Below are positions 14,701 through 22,632 of a stretch of DNA of 48,952 bases, in pieces. The DNA comes from Gemmatimonas phototrophica (GTDB lineage: Bacteria > Latescibacterota > UBA2968 > UBA8231): contig CAMAVQ010000013.1 in assembly GCA_945861755.1 (NCBI GenBank), positions 1 to 48,952 of the forward strand, written 5' to 3'. Every line of letters starts with the position of its first letter. Position 1 is the stretch's first letter. The translations under genes and the position numbers were made by a program. The notes under the pieces were generated by a model. The model saw only the letters and a list, made by a program, of their open reading frames with translations. It was not told where the DNA came from and ran no database searches.

Positions 14701-16788
14701 AAGCAGCGGGGTCACATCATCGGCAGCCAGGCGATAGGCACCGGTGGCCTCATCCCCCAGGGCGTGGACCCGCACCTGATAGGTGCCGGTCAAAGGCAGG
14801 ACAAAACCGCCGATCAGGGCATTGAATCCTTCGCCGCTGTCGTCGTCCACCGCGATCACCTCGCCGGCGTATTCGAGTTCCAGGTACGCATCGAAGTCCT
14901 CGGACTCCAGGCTGATATCGACCACCCCGCCGGCCTGGCCGGCTAAGGAATACCGGTCGGTGTCGCCGGCCGGCAGCAGGCTGCCCTCAGCGCCGATCCC
15001 GTAACGGAGGGGCGGGACGCCGGCCTGGTCCTCGTCCGCACCCAGGCCAGTCAGGGTCAGGCCCAGTTGGTAGTCGCCCGACGCCTCGCTGCTGAAGGAG
15101 CGCACCTCGACCAGGTAGTTGCCCACTTCCAGCGCCAAGGTTAGGCGCGAGTTCAGGCTACCCCCGCCATCGTCGTCGGCGGCCAGTTGGTTCTCTGGAC
15201 TCAGATCCGCCAACCCCTGCCCGGCATAGAGGGTCAGGTAGGTGTCGAACTCCGCCGAACTCAGGTCCAGCTGCACCTGGGTCAACTGATCGAGACTCAA
15301 GGTGTAGAAATGGATGTCCCCGCTCTCTTCCAACGCGCCGTCAGCCAACCCTTGGCCGAGGCTGCCCACCAGGGTCCAGGGGGCCTCCTGTTTGGCCACT
15401 CCGACCCTATAGCTACCCTCTCCGGCATCGTCGTACGCGTGTACCACCACCAGATAGGTGCCGCTGGCGGGAATGAAAAAATCCTCAATGAACGCATTGG
15501 TGCCCTCGCCTCCGTCGTCGTCCACGGCAATGGCCTCGTCGAAGACCACCAGTTCGACATAGGCGTCGAAGTCCTCCGACTCCAGGCTCACATCGAGCAC
15601 GTCCCCAGCCGCGGCGGTGACCACATAGGAATCCGTCTCACCCGCCGGGAAAAGGCCCCCGACTGCCGTCTGTCCTAGACCGAGGACGACCGGGCCGGCA
15701 CTGTCCTCGTCTGCGCCCAGCGCGGTGCGCTCTAAGGCCAGGGTATAGTCGCCCGAGGCCGCAGCAGAAAAAGCGCGCACCTCCACCAGATAACTGCCCG
15801 CCTCTAGGGGCTGGGAGAGCAGGGAATTGGTGCCCCCGCCCCCGTCGTCGTCGAGGGCGAGCAAATTGGCCTCGCTCCGGTCGGCGGCAGCGCTCCCGGC
15901 ATACAGGCTGAGGAAGGTGTCGAAATCCTCCGAGGAAAGCAGCACCTGCACCTGGGAATACTGATCCACCTCAAGGCGAAAAAGATGGACCTCCCCCGCC
16001 TCCTCAATGGCGTGGCTGGCGGTCCCCAGGGCCAATACTCCCTGGTCCACCACCTCTGCCCCACCCGTATTCACCCTTAGGGTATAGGTGCCGGCCCCGG
16101 CATCGCTGTACGCGTGGATCCGCACCACGTAGGTGCCACTGGCCGGCAGGGCAAAGTCGTCGATCAGCGAGTTGGTACCCTCGCCGCCATCGTCGTCCAC
16201 CGCCACCACCTCGCCCTCGTACTCCAACTCCAGGTACGCGTCGAACTCCTCACTGATCAGGGCGATGTCCAAGACCTCGCCCAACTGCCCCTCGAACTGG
16301 TAGGCATCTATGTCGCCCAGGGGCAACAGTTGTCCGGTCCCCTCGCCGGCATCGTAGGTCACTGCCACGGCCCCCCTAGCGTCCTCGTCTGCCTGCTGGG
16401 TGGCCGCCACCTTGGGGGCAGGGAAATACCCCGGGGCCTTGAAGGGAGAGAGAGACGGGGGGCTGAGCCGGTGCAACTTCTCCAGCCAGCGCTCCTGGTC
16501 CGTGCGGGGCCGGCTTGCTGGTTTGCCGCTCAGGTCCAGACGCCGCTGGCTGGCAGCGGCCTGTAATTTCTCCAGCAGGGCCGCTTGCCTATGCCCACCC
16601 ACCACCCGCCGCGCGGCCGGCAGGGCCTTGCCAATGGCCAATTCTGCGCGGCGCTCGTTGGCAGCTTCAGCCAGTTTGGTCAGGGTTTCGGCCTGGCCGG
16701 CCTTGGCCGGCATGGGGGAAAAGAAACCCAGGCCCAGGACACCGCTCCACAACACCCACCGGGCTTTGCCAGGTCTTGTATTCATCAT
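11767..16788 (-). CDS. Giant secreted protein: eight PPC-like domains, two cohesin-like domains, dockerin-like segment, sorting domain
   Basis: 1673 residues from the ATG at 16788 (AGAGGAATGAG upstream; an earlier in-frame start would put 13 residues before the signal peptide). Signal peptide ends MPAKAG. Eight PPC-like beta domains span about 155-1030, alternating between two types: A (DxYxL...SEDFDAYVEL...VDDDGGEGxN) and B (HLFxL...SSxDFDTFLSLYAG...LDDDGGGGTN). The eighth has lost its acidic loop. A beta-rich linker follows, then two cohesin-like domains at about 1213-1352 and 1363-1502 (GWGVQLQFNPDQLRYV), two dockerin-like calcium loops at about 1506-1564 (DFDGSGAVDFSDF), and the QNFPNPFN sorting domain. 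Probably a calcium-bound surface scaffold. Partners unknown. Confidence 0.85.
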   Translation of the reverse strand: MMNTRPGKARWVLWSGVLGLGFFSPMPAKAGQAETLTKLAEAANERRAELAIGKALPAARRVVGGHRQAALLEKLQAAASQRRLDLSGKPASRPRTDQERWLEKLHRLSPPSLSPFKAPGYFPAPKVAATQQADEDARGAVAVTYDAGEGTGQLLPLGDIDAYQFEGQLGEVLDIALISEEFDAYLELEYEGEVVAVDDDGGEGTNSLIDDFALPASGTYVVRIHAYSDAGAGTYTLRVNTGGAEVVDQGVLALGTASHAIEEAGEVHLFRLEVDQYSQVQVLLSSEDFDTFLSLYAGSAAADRSEANLLALDDDGGGGTNSLLSQPLEAGSYLVEVRAFSAAASGDYTLALERTALGADEDSAGPVVLGLGQTAVGGLFPAGETDSYVVTAAAGDVLDVSLESEDFDAYVELVVFDEAIAVDDDGGEGTNAFIEDFFIPASGTYLVVVHAYDDAGEGSYRVGVAKQEAPWTLVGSLGQGLADGALEESGDIHFYTLSLDQLTQVQLDLSSAEFDTYLTLYAGQGLADLSPENQLAADDDGGGSLNSRLTLALEVGNYLVEVRSFSSEASGDYQLGLTLTGLGADEDQAGVPPLRYGIGAEGSLLPAGDTDRYSLAGQAGGVVDISLESEDFDAYLELEYAGEVIAVDDDSGEGFNALIGGFVLPLTGTYQVRVHALGDEATGAYRLAADDVTPLLSANSQVGTGRHRGQISEAGQLQLYPFTLAGAAEVEIELLSDEFDAFLSLYRGTGPADRSAENLLAQDDDGGEGINARLALLLPAGQYLIEARPLISGITGAFTLELGTAAVANDEDQATAPALAAGQARAGRLSPAGDVDTYTLAGTAGQVVSIGVESEDFDAYVEVLKDSEVLVADDDGGEDLNALIAEYALPLSASYQVRVHSYADEGAGTYSLSLDISGGQLVLNSAIEPGNHTGQLSSAGQLQLYPFHLQSRAQVQLGLSATRFAAGLVLYQGAVLADRQPARLVGSARALAAGEQVQFAQELPAGNYLLEVGAAQDGQAGTYGFSLKTAAVQQARDRVSLVSGQLNQTRLTPFSPVLKVSPGAKISGQVEVEVENTHPRSEIFQLVLVQSWGERQEGYRAVEDRVLSGSTRHSVGVDLTAPLDAGTYYLILAAAAEPGAVEIASGTHWESAGEARWGDGDDLAAWSSQQVDQAVQQGWVEVDWFQNYHTQIGACAVEVVVEAEEEVSTGPVALDFDAGQGDQGVRRLEGASPGQTIQVQLHVQGAPSINGWGVQLQFNPDQLRYVGSSFAPSTFIPGLVPLVAEAAGQVEVGGAVLGSTASNSGSGLLGSLSFEVLSGFSASTNLTASQISFRTLGQGRIKQSIRAVGTISGGVQEQTGPVAMDFDLAAGDQQQRQQEGVRAGDVVQVQLNVQGAPQLRGWSARLEYDPTQLRFVSGSFAPSLFIPGLVSLVGQKEGRVDLGGTLLGSGQGSAGDGVLGTFSFAVLPGFAASAEVVISRVSFNTLASGEVAQETHAVATFSAQAALPADFDGSGAVDFSDFFLFADHFGQSEGEAGWEAQYDLSENGEVDFSDFFLFADNFGREAQAKLLALARQLLGLPGGVSLDQNFPNPFNNATQIRYQLNEPALVDLQIYSLTGQRIRTLEGQVREAGIYQVTWDGRDEVGMSVASGAYFCRLQAGEHTQVRRMLYIR

Positions 16789-16947
16789 CTCATTCCTCTG
16801 TGCGGAGCATCCCAGGCGGCACTCCATCCTTGACGAATCATCCGCAGCCCCTAAATTCGTTATTTCTACCAGGTTTTGGCCTGCTCTCGGGCCCGTTTGG
16901 CTCTAATAGTACTCCATCCATACCCATTTCGCAAAGGAGTTTCCCCT

Positions 16948-17568
16948 TTGGCACAGATCAAGGCCACCAACATTGTCTGGCACGAAGGTCATGTCACCCG
17001 CGAGCAGCGGCAGGACCTGCTCACGCAGCAAGGCGTCATGGTGTGGCTCACGGGCCTGCCCAGCTCGGGCAAGAGCACCATCGCCTTTACCGCCGAACAC
17101 GCCCTGATGTCCCAGGGTCGACTGGCCTATGTGCTGGATGGCGACAATATCCGCCACGGCCTCAACAAGAATCTCGGTTTTTCGGCTGAGGACCGGACCG
17201 AGAACATCCGCCGCATCGGCGAGGTGGGCAAACTCTTCGTCGACGCCGGCCTGGTCACGCTGACCAGTTTCGTCAGCCCGTACCGGGCCGACCGCGACGC
17301 CGTGCGCGCCCTGATGGCTCCCGGGGATTTCATCGAGGTCTTTGTGGATACCCCGGTCGAACTCTGCGAAGAACGCGACCCCAAGGGGTTGTACAAGAAA
17401 GCCCGCGCCGGTCAGATCGCCAATTTCACCGGCGTCTCCGATCCCTACGAAGCGCCCCTTCAGGCCGAGTTGGTGCTCAAAACGGGCACCTGCACCCCGC
17501 AGGAAGCCGCCCTGCAGATCCTCTCCCTGCTGGAGGCCCGGGGCAAGATCTCCCCTGCCAAGGCCTGA
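16948..17568 (+). CDS. cysC: Adenylylsulfate kinase (APS kinase)
   Basis: 206 residues. A TTG start at 16948 is chosen because AAAGGAG ends 7 nt before it and the protein then begins at the usual APS-kinase N-terminus ([13 protein letters not shown]). It phosphorylates APS to PAPS with ATP. Walker [10 protein letters not shown], the [16 protein letters not shown] substrate motif, ENIRRIGEV and [10 protein letters not shown] are all present, and length is normal. No sulfate adenylyltransferase or PAPS reductase is in the window, so PAPS may serve sulfation rather than assimilation. It is 1 bp from hisI-like. TTGACG-16-TAAATT at about 16830 may be the promoter, but the match is weak. Confidence 0.92.
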   Translation: MAQIKATNIVWHEGHVTREQRQDLLTQQGVMVWLTGLPSSGKSTIAFTAEHALMSQGRLAYVLDGDNIRHGLNKNLGFSAEDRTENIRRIGEVGKLFVDAGLVTLTSFVSPYRADRDAVRALMAPGDFIEVFVDTPVELCEERDPKGLYKKARAGQIANFTGVSDPYEAPLQAELVLKTGTCTPQEAALQILSLLEARGKISPAKA

Positions 17569-17569
17569 G

Positions 17570-17959
17570 ATGTCCATCGCCGACCAACTCCGCTTCGACG
17601 ACAAAGGCATCGTGCCGGTGGCCATCACCGACCACACCAGCAACCGCCTGCTGGTGTTGTGTTATATGAATCGGGAAGCCCTGGAGAAAACCGCTGCCGA
17701 AAAGGTGGTGTACCTATACCGCCGGTCCCGGCAGCAGGTGGTGCTCAAAGGCGAGACCTCAGGCCATGTGCAGCGGGTGCGGGAAATCCGGATCAACTGC
17801 GAGGAGAACTCCCTGGAAGTGCGCGTGGAGCAGGAGGTGGGGGCCTGCCATGCGGGGTATTTCTCGTGTTACTACCGCAGGTGGGACGGGGACCAGCATC
17901 AGTGGGTGGAACACGAGCAACGGATCTTCGATCCGGAGGCGGTGTACCATAAACCCTGA
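17570..17959 (+). CDS. HisI-like phosphoribosyl-AMP cyclohydrolase family protein with altered metal ligands
   Basis: 129 residues, ATG 1 bp after the cysC stop, so translation is probably coupled. The PRA-CH fold motifs are clear: SRQQVVLKGETSGHVQ, then CHAGYFSCYYR with two zinc cysteines. The family motif D-C-D-x-D, whose Asp residues bind magnesium and whose Cys binds zinc, reads N-C-E-E-N here. All three Asp are thus replaced while the zinc Cys and its 16- and 7-residue spacing to the other Cys are kept. No other his gene is nearby. It may be an active variant or a paralogue with another substrate. Confidence 0.8.
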   Translation: MSIADQLRFDDKGIVPVAITDHTSNRLLVLCYMNREALEKTAAEKVVYLYRRSRQQVVLKGETSGHVQRVREIRINCEENSLEVRVEQEVGACHAGYFSCYYRRWDGDQHQWVEHEQRIFDPEAVYHKP

Positions 17960-17995
17960 GCGCCTCCTCCCTGCGGCCACCACCTGGGAGCCCTC

Positions 17996-18982
17996 TTGAT
18001 CCTCAAACGCGCCCTGCAGTTCCTGGTCAGCCTCGGGCTGATGGCGCTATTTCTGTACTGGGCCTTCAAGGGCACCGACCCCGGGGCGCTGTGGGAGGCG
18101 GTGCGCCAGATCTCGCTGCCCTGGGTGGTCGTCTTATTGGTAATTACCTGTGTGACCGTGCAGCTGCGAGCCTGGCGTTGGCAATTACTCATGCGGCCCT
18201 TTGCCCCTGGGGTGTCCAACTGGGATGCCAGCCTGGCGCTGGTCATCTGTTATGCGGCGAATATCGCCATCCCCCGCTCCGGGGAAGCCCTGCGGGCCCT
18301 GAGCCTCAACTGGACTCGCGGGCTGCCCGTCACCTCGGTGGTGGCCACCGTGGTGGTCGAGCGCATCCTCGATTTGGTCTGGCTGATCCTTTTTGTCGGG
18401 ATCTCGCTGCTCCTGCTGCGCGGGCGCCTCGACGATGCCTTCCCGCTGCTGGCGCCGCTCAGCCTGCTGGCCTTGGTGGGTTGTATCTTCTTGCTGGCCG
18501 CCCTGGTGTTGACCTCCCTGTACCGCGAACGCGCCCTCGTGCTGGTGGAGGGCATCCTCAGCCGGATCTCGCGGCCTCTGGCGGCTAAGGTGTGCGGCCT
18601 GCTGGAGACCTTCACGCACGGCCTGGAAGCCCTGCACAGCCCGGCGGTGTACGCCGAGATCGTCCTGTCTTCCTCCCTGCTAAATCTGGGCTATGCGCTG
18701 ATCATCTACGCGTCCTTCAGTTGTTTTGCCGAAACCGCCGGGCTGGGACTGGGCGCGTCGGTGGTCATCATGACCCTCTCTTCCATCGGGGTGATCATCC
18801 CCACCCCGGCCAGCGCCGGCCCCTATCATTTTTTCTTTAGTCAGGGGCTACACCAACTCTACGGCATCCCCGAAGCACCCGCCCTGGCCTGCGCCACCGT
18901 CACCCACGCCCTGGCCACCTTGTTCTACCTGGTGGTCGGCGGGCCGGCCCTCTGGCTCCAGTGGCGGCGCCGCAAGCACTGA
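17996..18982 (+). CDS. Lysylphosphatidylglycerol-synthase-type (UPF0104/AglD-like) integral membrane protein
   Basis: 328 residues, TTG start 6 nt after GGGAG. About eight hydrophobic helices cover the whole length. Family signatures are seen: LRAWRWQLLMRP after the second helix, NIAIPRSGEALRALSL, and VVVERILDLVWL. The C-terminal catalytic domain of true LPG synthases is absent, so this is the stand-alone membrane domain, which is often linked to lipid or glycolipid flipping. It is 36 bp after the hisI-like gene and probably in the same operon. It is convergent with the DUF350 gene, 9 bp apart. Substrate unknown. Confidence 0.85.
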   Translation: MILKRALQFLVSLGLMALFLYWAFKGTDPGALWEAVRQISLPWVVVLLVITCVTVQLRAWRWQLLMRPFAPGVSNWDASLALVICYAANIAIPRSGEALRALSLNWTRGLPVTSVVATVVVERILDLVWLILFVGISLLLLRGRLDDAFPLLAPLSLLALVGCIFLLAALVLTSLYRERALVLVEGILSRISRPLAAKVCGLLETFTHGLEALHSPAVYAEIVLSSSLLNLGYALIIYASFSCFAETAGLGLGASVVIMTLSSIGVIIPTPASAGPYHFFFSQGLHQLYGIPEAPALACATVTHALATLFYLVVGGPALWLQWRRRKH

Positions 18983-18991
18983 CCCTTCATA

Positions 18992-19837
18992 TTAGAACAC
19001 CCAAACGATCAACATCGAGCCCCCGACATACCCCACTGCCTCTAACAGGCCAGCGCCGACGTTGGGCGCCGCTTCCACCTGCTCGGCACCCAGTTTCACC
19101 CCGCCAGCCAGCACAACATCGGACAGCTTCTTGATCAGGAACAGCATCACCAGGCCAAAAAGCGCATCCTCGGCAAAGAAGGTCAGGCTCTCCTGCCAGC
19201 CAACAAAGTCCCCTCCAGCCGCCAGGCTGATGATATTTCCCATGCCCACCAACCCGCCACCAAAGGCCAGCCCCACGGCCGCGTTGTCGCGCTCCAATTC
19301 GCGGTGGACATCGTGGGGAGTGATCCACTCGTAGAGCAGCCCCGCCAGCAGCAGCACCCCCTGGGCCAGCATCCAGAAGGCCAGCCCGCTCCACCAGGGA
19401 CCCTGCCCCTGGAGGATGGAAAGGATGATCAGCCCATTGGCCAGATGCAGACCGGCCTCGACAAAAGCCGCGCCCAGGTTTTGGTCCTGCACGATCTCCT
19501 TGGTGTTGTCGAAATGGGGCAGGAGCGCCTTTTCGCACAGGAAACTGGCCACCAGCATCAGGGCAATGGCCTTGAGGCCGGAAAGGGCAATGCCCACCAG
19601 ATCCGCCTGCCAGCCGGCCGAAGGGCCCGACAGGGCCCCACCCAGCGCAAAAACCACCCCTAACAGATATCCGGCCAGGGCCACGGCCAGGGCAGTGTTG
19701 TTGCGGCCAAAAAGCTCGGCCTGCAAATCTACCCGCCGATGCAAGCTGGTGTACGCCAGCTTGGCCAGCCACAACAGGGCAAAGGCTTCCAGGATGTACA
19801 CCGCGGACTTGAACATGGGCAGCAGGTGCTCATTCAT
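18992..19837 (-). CDS. Double-unit DUF350 membrane protein
   Basis: 281 residues from the ATG at 19837 (AGAGG upstream; a GTG lies one codon earlier). Two DUF350 units in tandem give about eight membrane helices: FGRNNTALAVALAGYLLG in the first and LERDNAAVGLAFGGGLVG in the second, each followed by GLKAI- or FGLVM-type helices. E. coli YjfL is a single-unit relative encoded next to a PspA homologue (YjfJ). Last gene of the eight-gene PspA operon; a membrane partner for PspA is a reasonable guess. Activity unknown. Confidence 0.85.
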   Translation of the reverse strand: MNEHLLPMFKSAVYILEAFALLWLAKLAYTSLHRRVDLQAELFGRNNTALAVALAGYLLGVVFALGGALSGPSAGWQADLVGIALSGLKAIALMLVASFLCEKALLPHFDNTKEIVQDQNLGAAFVEAGLHLANGLIILSILQGQGPWWSGLAFWMLAQGVLLLAGLLYEWITPHDVHRELERDNAAVGLAFGGGLVGMGNIISLAAGGDFVGWQESLTFFAEDALFGLVMLFLIKKLSDVVLAGGVKLGAEQVEAAPNVGAGLLEAVGYVGGSMLIVWVF

Positions 19838-19852
19838 CACAAAACCTCTCTT

Positions 19853-20557
19853 TCATTTACCTGACCGCACCGAACCGCTGCCCCAGCTGGAACTGCCCCG
19901 GCCCATGCGGCTTTGGGCCCGCTCGCGGAAACCAGTTCCTCCCAAGCGCTGTTGATAGCGTTTGAAAAACTCCGGCCGGGTGCGCTCGACCGTGGTGCCC
20001 CCGGTGCCAAAGGGCGTGCGTCCGCCGCTGTTGGGCCCGGCATAGGGCTGGCCGCTCTCGTGGGTGCGGCGGTAATCGCCGTAATCGCTGCGGTTGACCC
20101 GCCAGCCGCCCATCATCTGGGACATCATCATGTACGGGCCATAGAACTGCCAGAAGCCGCCGCTATCCCAGGACCCGTAGCGCGGGTTGTCCACGTATTG
20201 ATACCCGGGTGGGTGGGCCTGGCCCGACCCGGTCAGCCGGCCATCCTGGGTTTTGGAGGCCACCACCATACCCAGGTAATTCTCGTACTGGGCGTAGACC
20301 TCCTCGCTGACCTCGAGTTCCTCGCTGAGTTTCTCCTCGTAGACCAAAGTGTCCTGACCGGCCACCTTCTGCCCCGAAGCCGTGAGGGTTTTGAAGCGCA
20401 GGAAATAGTCCGGAAAAAACCCCTCTTCTTCGCGCACATCCTCCAGGATCAGCGAGAATTCCGGGTAGCGGTTCAGATCCTGGACCAATTTCTCCACTGG
20501 GTCATGCTCTCCGCCACAGCCGGCCAGCATCAGGCAGCACCACATCAGGGCGATCAA
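19853..20557 (-). CDS. Putative lipoprotein of the PspA operon
   Basis: 234 residues. A TTG start at 20557 overlaps the TGA of the DUF4178 gene (TTGA) and has AAGGAGG 6 nt upstream. The N-terminus is a short hydrophobic stretch ending in a lipobox, LMLAGC, though it lacks the usual basic residues. The middle is acidic (KLSEELEVSEEVYAQYENY). The C-terminal 80 residues are rich in Gly, Ser, Arg and Tyr (RMGRGSSSWGSGSVRSGK) and probably disordered. No family recognised. Likely anchored in the envelope and working with the DUF350 and DUF4178 proteins. Confidence 0.7.
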   Translation of the reverse strand: MIALMWCCLMLAGCGGEHDPVEKLVQDLNRYPEFSLILEDVREEEGFFPDYFLRFKTLTASGQKVAGQDTLVYEEKLSEELEVSEEVYAQYENYLGMVVASKTQDGRLTGSGQAHPPGYQYVDNPRYGSWDSGGFWQFYGPYMMMSQMMGGWRVNRSDYGDYRRTHESGQPYAGPNSGGRTPFGTGGTTVERTRPEFFKRYQQRLGGTGFRERAQSRMGRGSSSWGSGSVRSGK

Positions 20558-21099
20558 TGCTGACCCTCCTTGGGACTGGGCAGGATATCGGTGAACTGGT
20601 ATTCCTCCACGTATTCTCCCTCATAGGCGCGGAAGTCGCGCTCGCCCCACTGGGAGATAAAGAGCACCCGCTTCCCGTCTGCAGACTCGTAGCTCCAGCT
20701 GACAAAGTCGTGTCCCAGGCCCTTGCCGCCCTCCCGCATCTCGCCGGCGCTGGACTCGACTGCCGCGTAGGCCCGATCCTGAAAATGGAGCTGCTTGGGC
20801 GGATCGCCGTCTTGGGAAATGGCGTCTGCCACGTTCTCCTGGATCTGCCGCACCCCGATCTTGGCCGTGAACACCAATTGGTCTTCGTCCTTTTCTAGAA
20901 AGCGCCGTTCGTCCCCACAGCGCAGCTCCCATTCCTGGGTCTCGAATCCCTCGTAGTCGCAGGTATGGTACCCCACCACCTCCCAGGTCTTCAGATCGTA
21001 GTCGACCAGGTAACCCACCTGCATGGTGTCGAGGGTGTAGTCGGTGCGGGCAGGCTCCTCGCCCTCCTCTTCTCCACCGCCAAACCATTTCCGAAACAT
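20554..21099 (-). CDS. DUF4178 domain protein
   Basis: 181 residues, ATG with AGGAG 6 nt upstream. The N-terminus (MFRKWFGGGEEEGEE) is a short linker. The DUF4178-type beta domain starts MQVGYLVDYDLKTWEVVGYHT and continues to WELRCGDERRFLEKDED. A second beta-rich half has SWSYESADGKRVLFISQWGERDF. No signal peptide or helix, so cytoplasmic. DUF4178 proteins are commonly encoded with PspA, DUF350 and aminopropyltransferase-like genes, as here. Biochemical function unknown. It overlaps the lipoprotein gene by 4 bp. Confidence 0.8.
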   Translation of the reverse strand: MFRKWFGGGEEEGEEPARTDYTLDTMQVGYLVDYDLKTWEVVGYHTCDYEGFETQEWELRCGDERRFLEKDEDQLVFTAKIGVRQIQENVADAISQDGDPPKQLHFQDRAYAAVESSAGEMREGGKGLGHDFVSWSYESADGKRVLFISQWGERDFRAYEGEYVEEYQFTDILPSPKEGQH

Positions 21100-21108
21100 C
21101 GCAGACTC

Positions 21109-22632
21109 CTATTCTCCCCACTCATCGCGATAGTACCTCGCCAATACCGGCCTGTCAAGCCGGTTGGCCTCCACCTGGACCCTTTCCATGTCGGGGTCGA
21201 AGAGGAACATGCCGTGCAGCAGCTCCGATCTCAGGAAGCGAAGCGGCACCGAGAATTGCACTTTGTCCGGGGCCAGAAGCTCCATCGAAGCCAGCTGGAA
21301 ACCCCATTCCCCGAAGGAAGGCACCAGGACATGGTAGGGGTAGACCCGGAAACCGGCCTCCTCCAGGCTTTTGCCGATGCACCAGAAGGCGTGCCTGGCG
21401 TGGTACGGACTGGTGGCCTGGGTGACCAGTACCCCGCCCGGGCTGAGCAGGCGCCGGCAGAGTTGGTACCCCTCCACCGAATAGAGCTTGGTCACCGCCT
21501 CAGTGCGCGGGTCCGTAAGGTCGATGAGGATCACCCCGTACTGGACCTGGGCCTCCTGCAAAAAGGTAAAGGCATCCTGGTTGAGCACCCGAACCTGGGG
21601 ATAGTTCAGGGCATTCTCGTTGAGGCGGGTCAGGTCGAGATTGCGGCGGGCCAGGTTGGTCATGGCCGGGTCCAGATCGACCAGGTCCACCTCCTCGGCG
21701 TCCGGGTACTTGAGCACCTCGCGGGCGGTCAGCCCATCGCCCCCACCGATGATCAGCACCCGCTGATGGCTGCGGGCCAAGGTCATGGCCGGATGAACCA
21801 GGGACTCGTGGTACCGCCTTTCGTCCCCAGAGGCGAATTGCAGATGCCCATCGAGGTAGAGGCGCAGGTCTTCTCGCCAGCGGGTGAGCACGATCTTCTG
21901 GTAGCGCGTCTGCTGGCTGTAGATGACGCGGTCGGTGTACAGGTCGCTCTCCCAGCGCTCGAGCAGGGCACCGGCACTGGCGAGCAGGCCCAGCAACCCG
22001 GTCAGCACTACGGCTGCCTGCAGTGCCAGGCCCCGCCGCCAGGAAGGCGTCAACTGGTCCCAGCAGTTCCACAAGAGGCCGGTCCCCACCAGGGCATTGA
22101 CCAGCCCAGTGAGCAGCCCGGTGTGCAGGTTGCCCAGGGCCGGTAACAACAGATACGGAAAGAGCAGGGCCGCCACCAGCGCCCCCAGATAATCCAGCGA
22201 CAGCACATTGGCCAGGGTAGTGCGCAACGAGCCGTAGTTCTGCAAGAGCCGGGTCAGCAGGGGTAATTCCAGGCCGATGAGCGAACCGATGATGGTGGTC
22301 AGCAGCAGCATCCAGTAGCGGTAATGCGTCCCCTGGGCGAAGGCCAGGTACAGGACCGCCACACTGACCCCGCCCACCAGGCCCAGCCACAGTTCCAGGG
22401 CGATGAGCCGGGCCAGGAGCTGCTCCTCGATCCAGCGCGACAGCCAGGACCCCAGACCCATGGCGAAGAGAAAGAAACCGATGGTCAGCGAGAACTGCTC
22501 CACGCTGTCGCCGATGAAATACGCAGAGATACTGCCGATCAGCAGCTCGTAGATGATGGAGCAGATCGCCACGGCCCCCACCGCCACCAAGAGCAGGAAG
22601 AGTCCCAGACGGGTGAAACGGGGCTCAGCCAT
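21109..22632 (-). CDS. Membrane-bound spermidine-synthase-like aminopropyltransferase
   Basis: 507 residues. About seven membrane helices fill residues 10-225. The rest is a spermidine synthase-like Rossmann domain: QTRYQKIVLTR, LYLDGHLQFASGDERRYHE, VLIIGGGDGLTAREVLKYP, VDLDPAMTNLAR and ILIDLTDPRTEA. The motifs needed for decarboxylated SAM and amine binding look intact. The ATG overlaps the flavoprotein stop by 8 bp (ATGGCTGA), so translation is coupled. A SAM decarboxylase, often encoded alongside, is not in this operon. The product may be a polyamine, or the domain may modify another amine. Gene symbol left empty because membrane forms are not proven SpeE. Confidence 0.87.
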   Translation of the reverse strand: MAEPRFTRLGLFLLLVAVGAVAICSIIYELLIGSISAYFIGDSVEQFSLTIGFFLFAMGLGSWLSRWIEEQLLARLIALELWLGLVGGVSVAVLYLAFAQGTHYRYWMLLLTTIIGSLIGLELPLLTRLLQNYGSLRTTLANVLSLDYLGALVAALLFPYLLLPALGNLHTGLLTGLVNALVGTGLLWNCWDQLTPSWRRGLALQAAVVLTGLLGLLASAGALLERWESDLYTDRVIYSQQTRYQKIVLTRWREDLRLYLDGHLQFASGDERRYHESLVHPAMTLARSHQRVLIIGGGDGLTAREVLKYPDAEEVDLVDLDPAMTNLARRNLDLTRLNENALNYPQVRVLNQDAFTFLQEAQVQYGVILIDLTDPRTEAVTKLYSVEGYQLCRRLLSPGGVLVTQATSPYHARHAFWCIGKSLEEAGFRVYPYHVLVPSFGEWGFQLASMELLAPDKVQFSVPLRFLRSELLHGMFLFDPDMERVQVEANRLDRPVLARYYRDEWGE

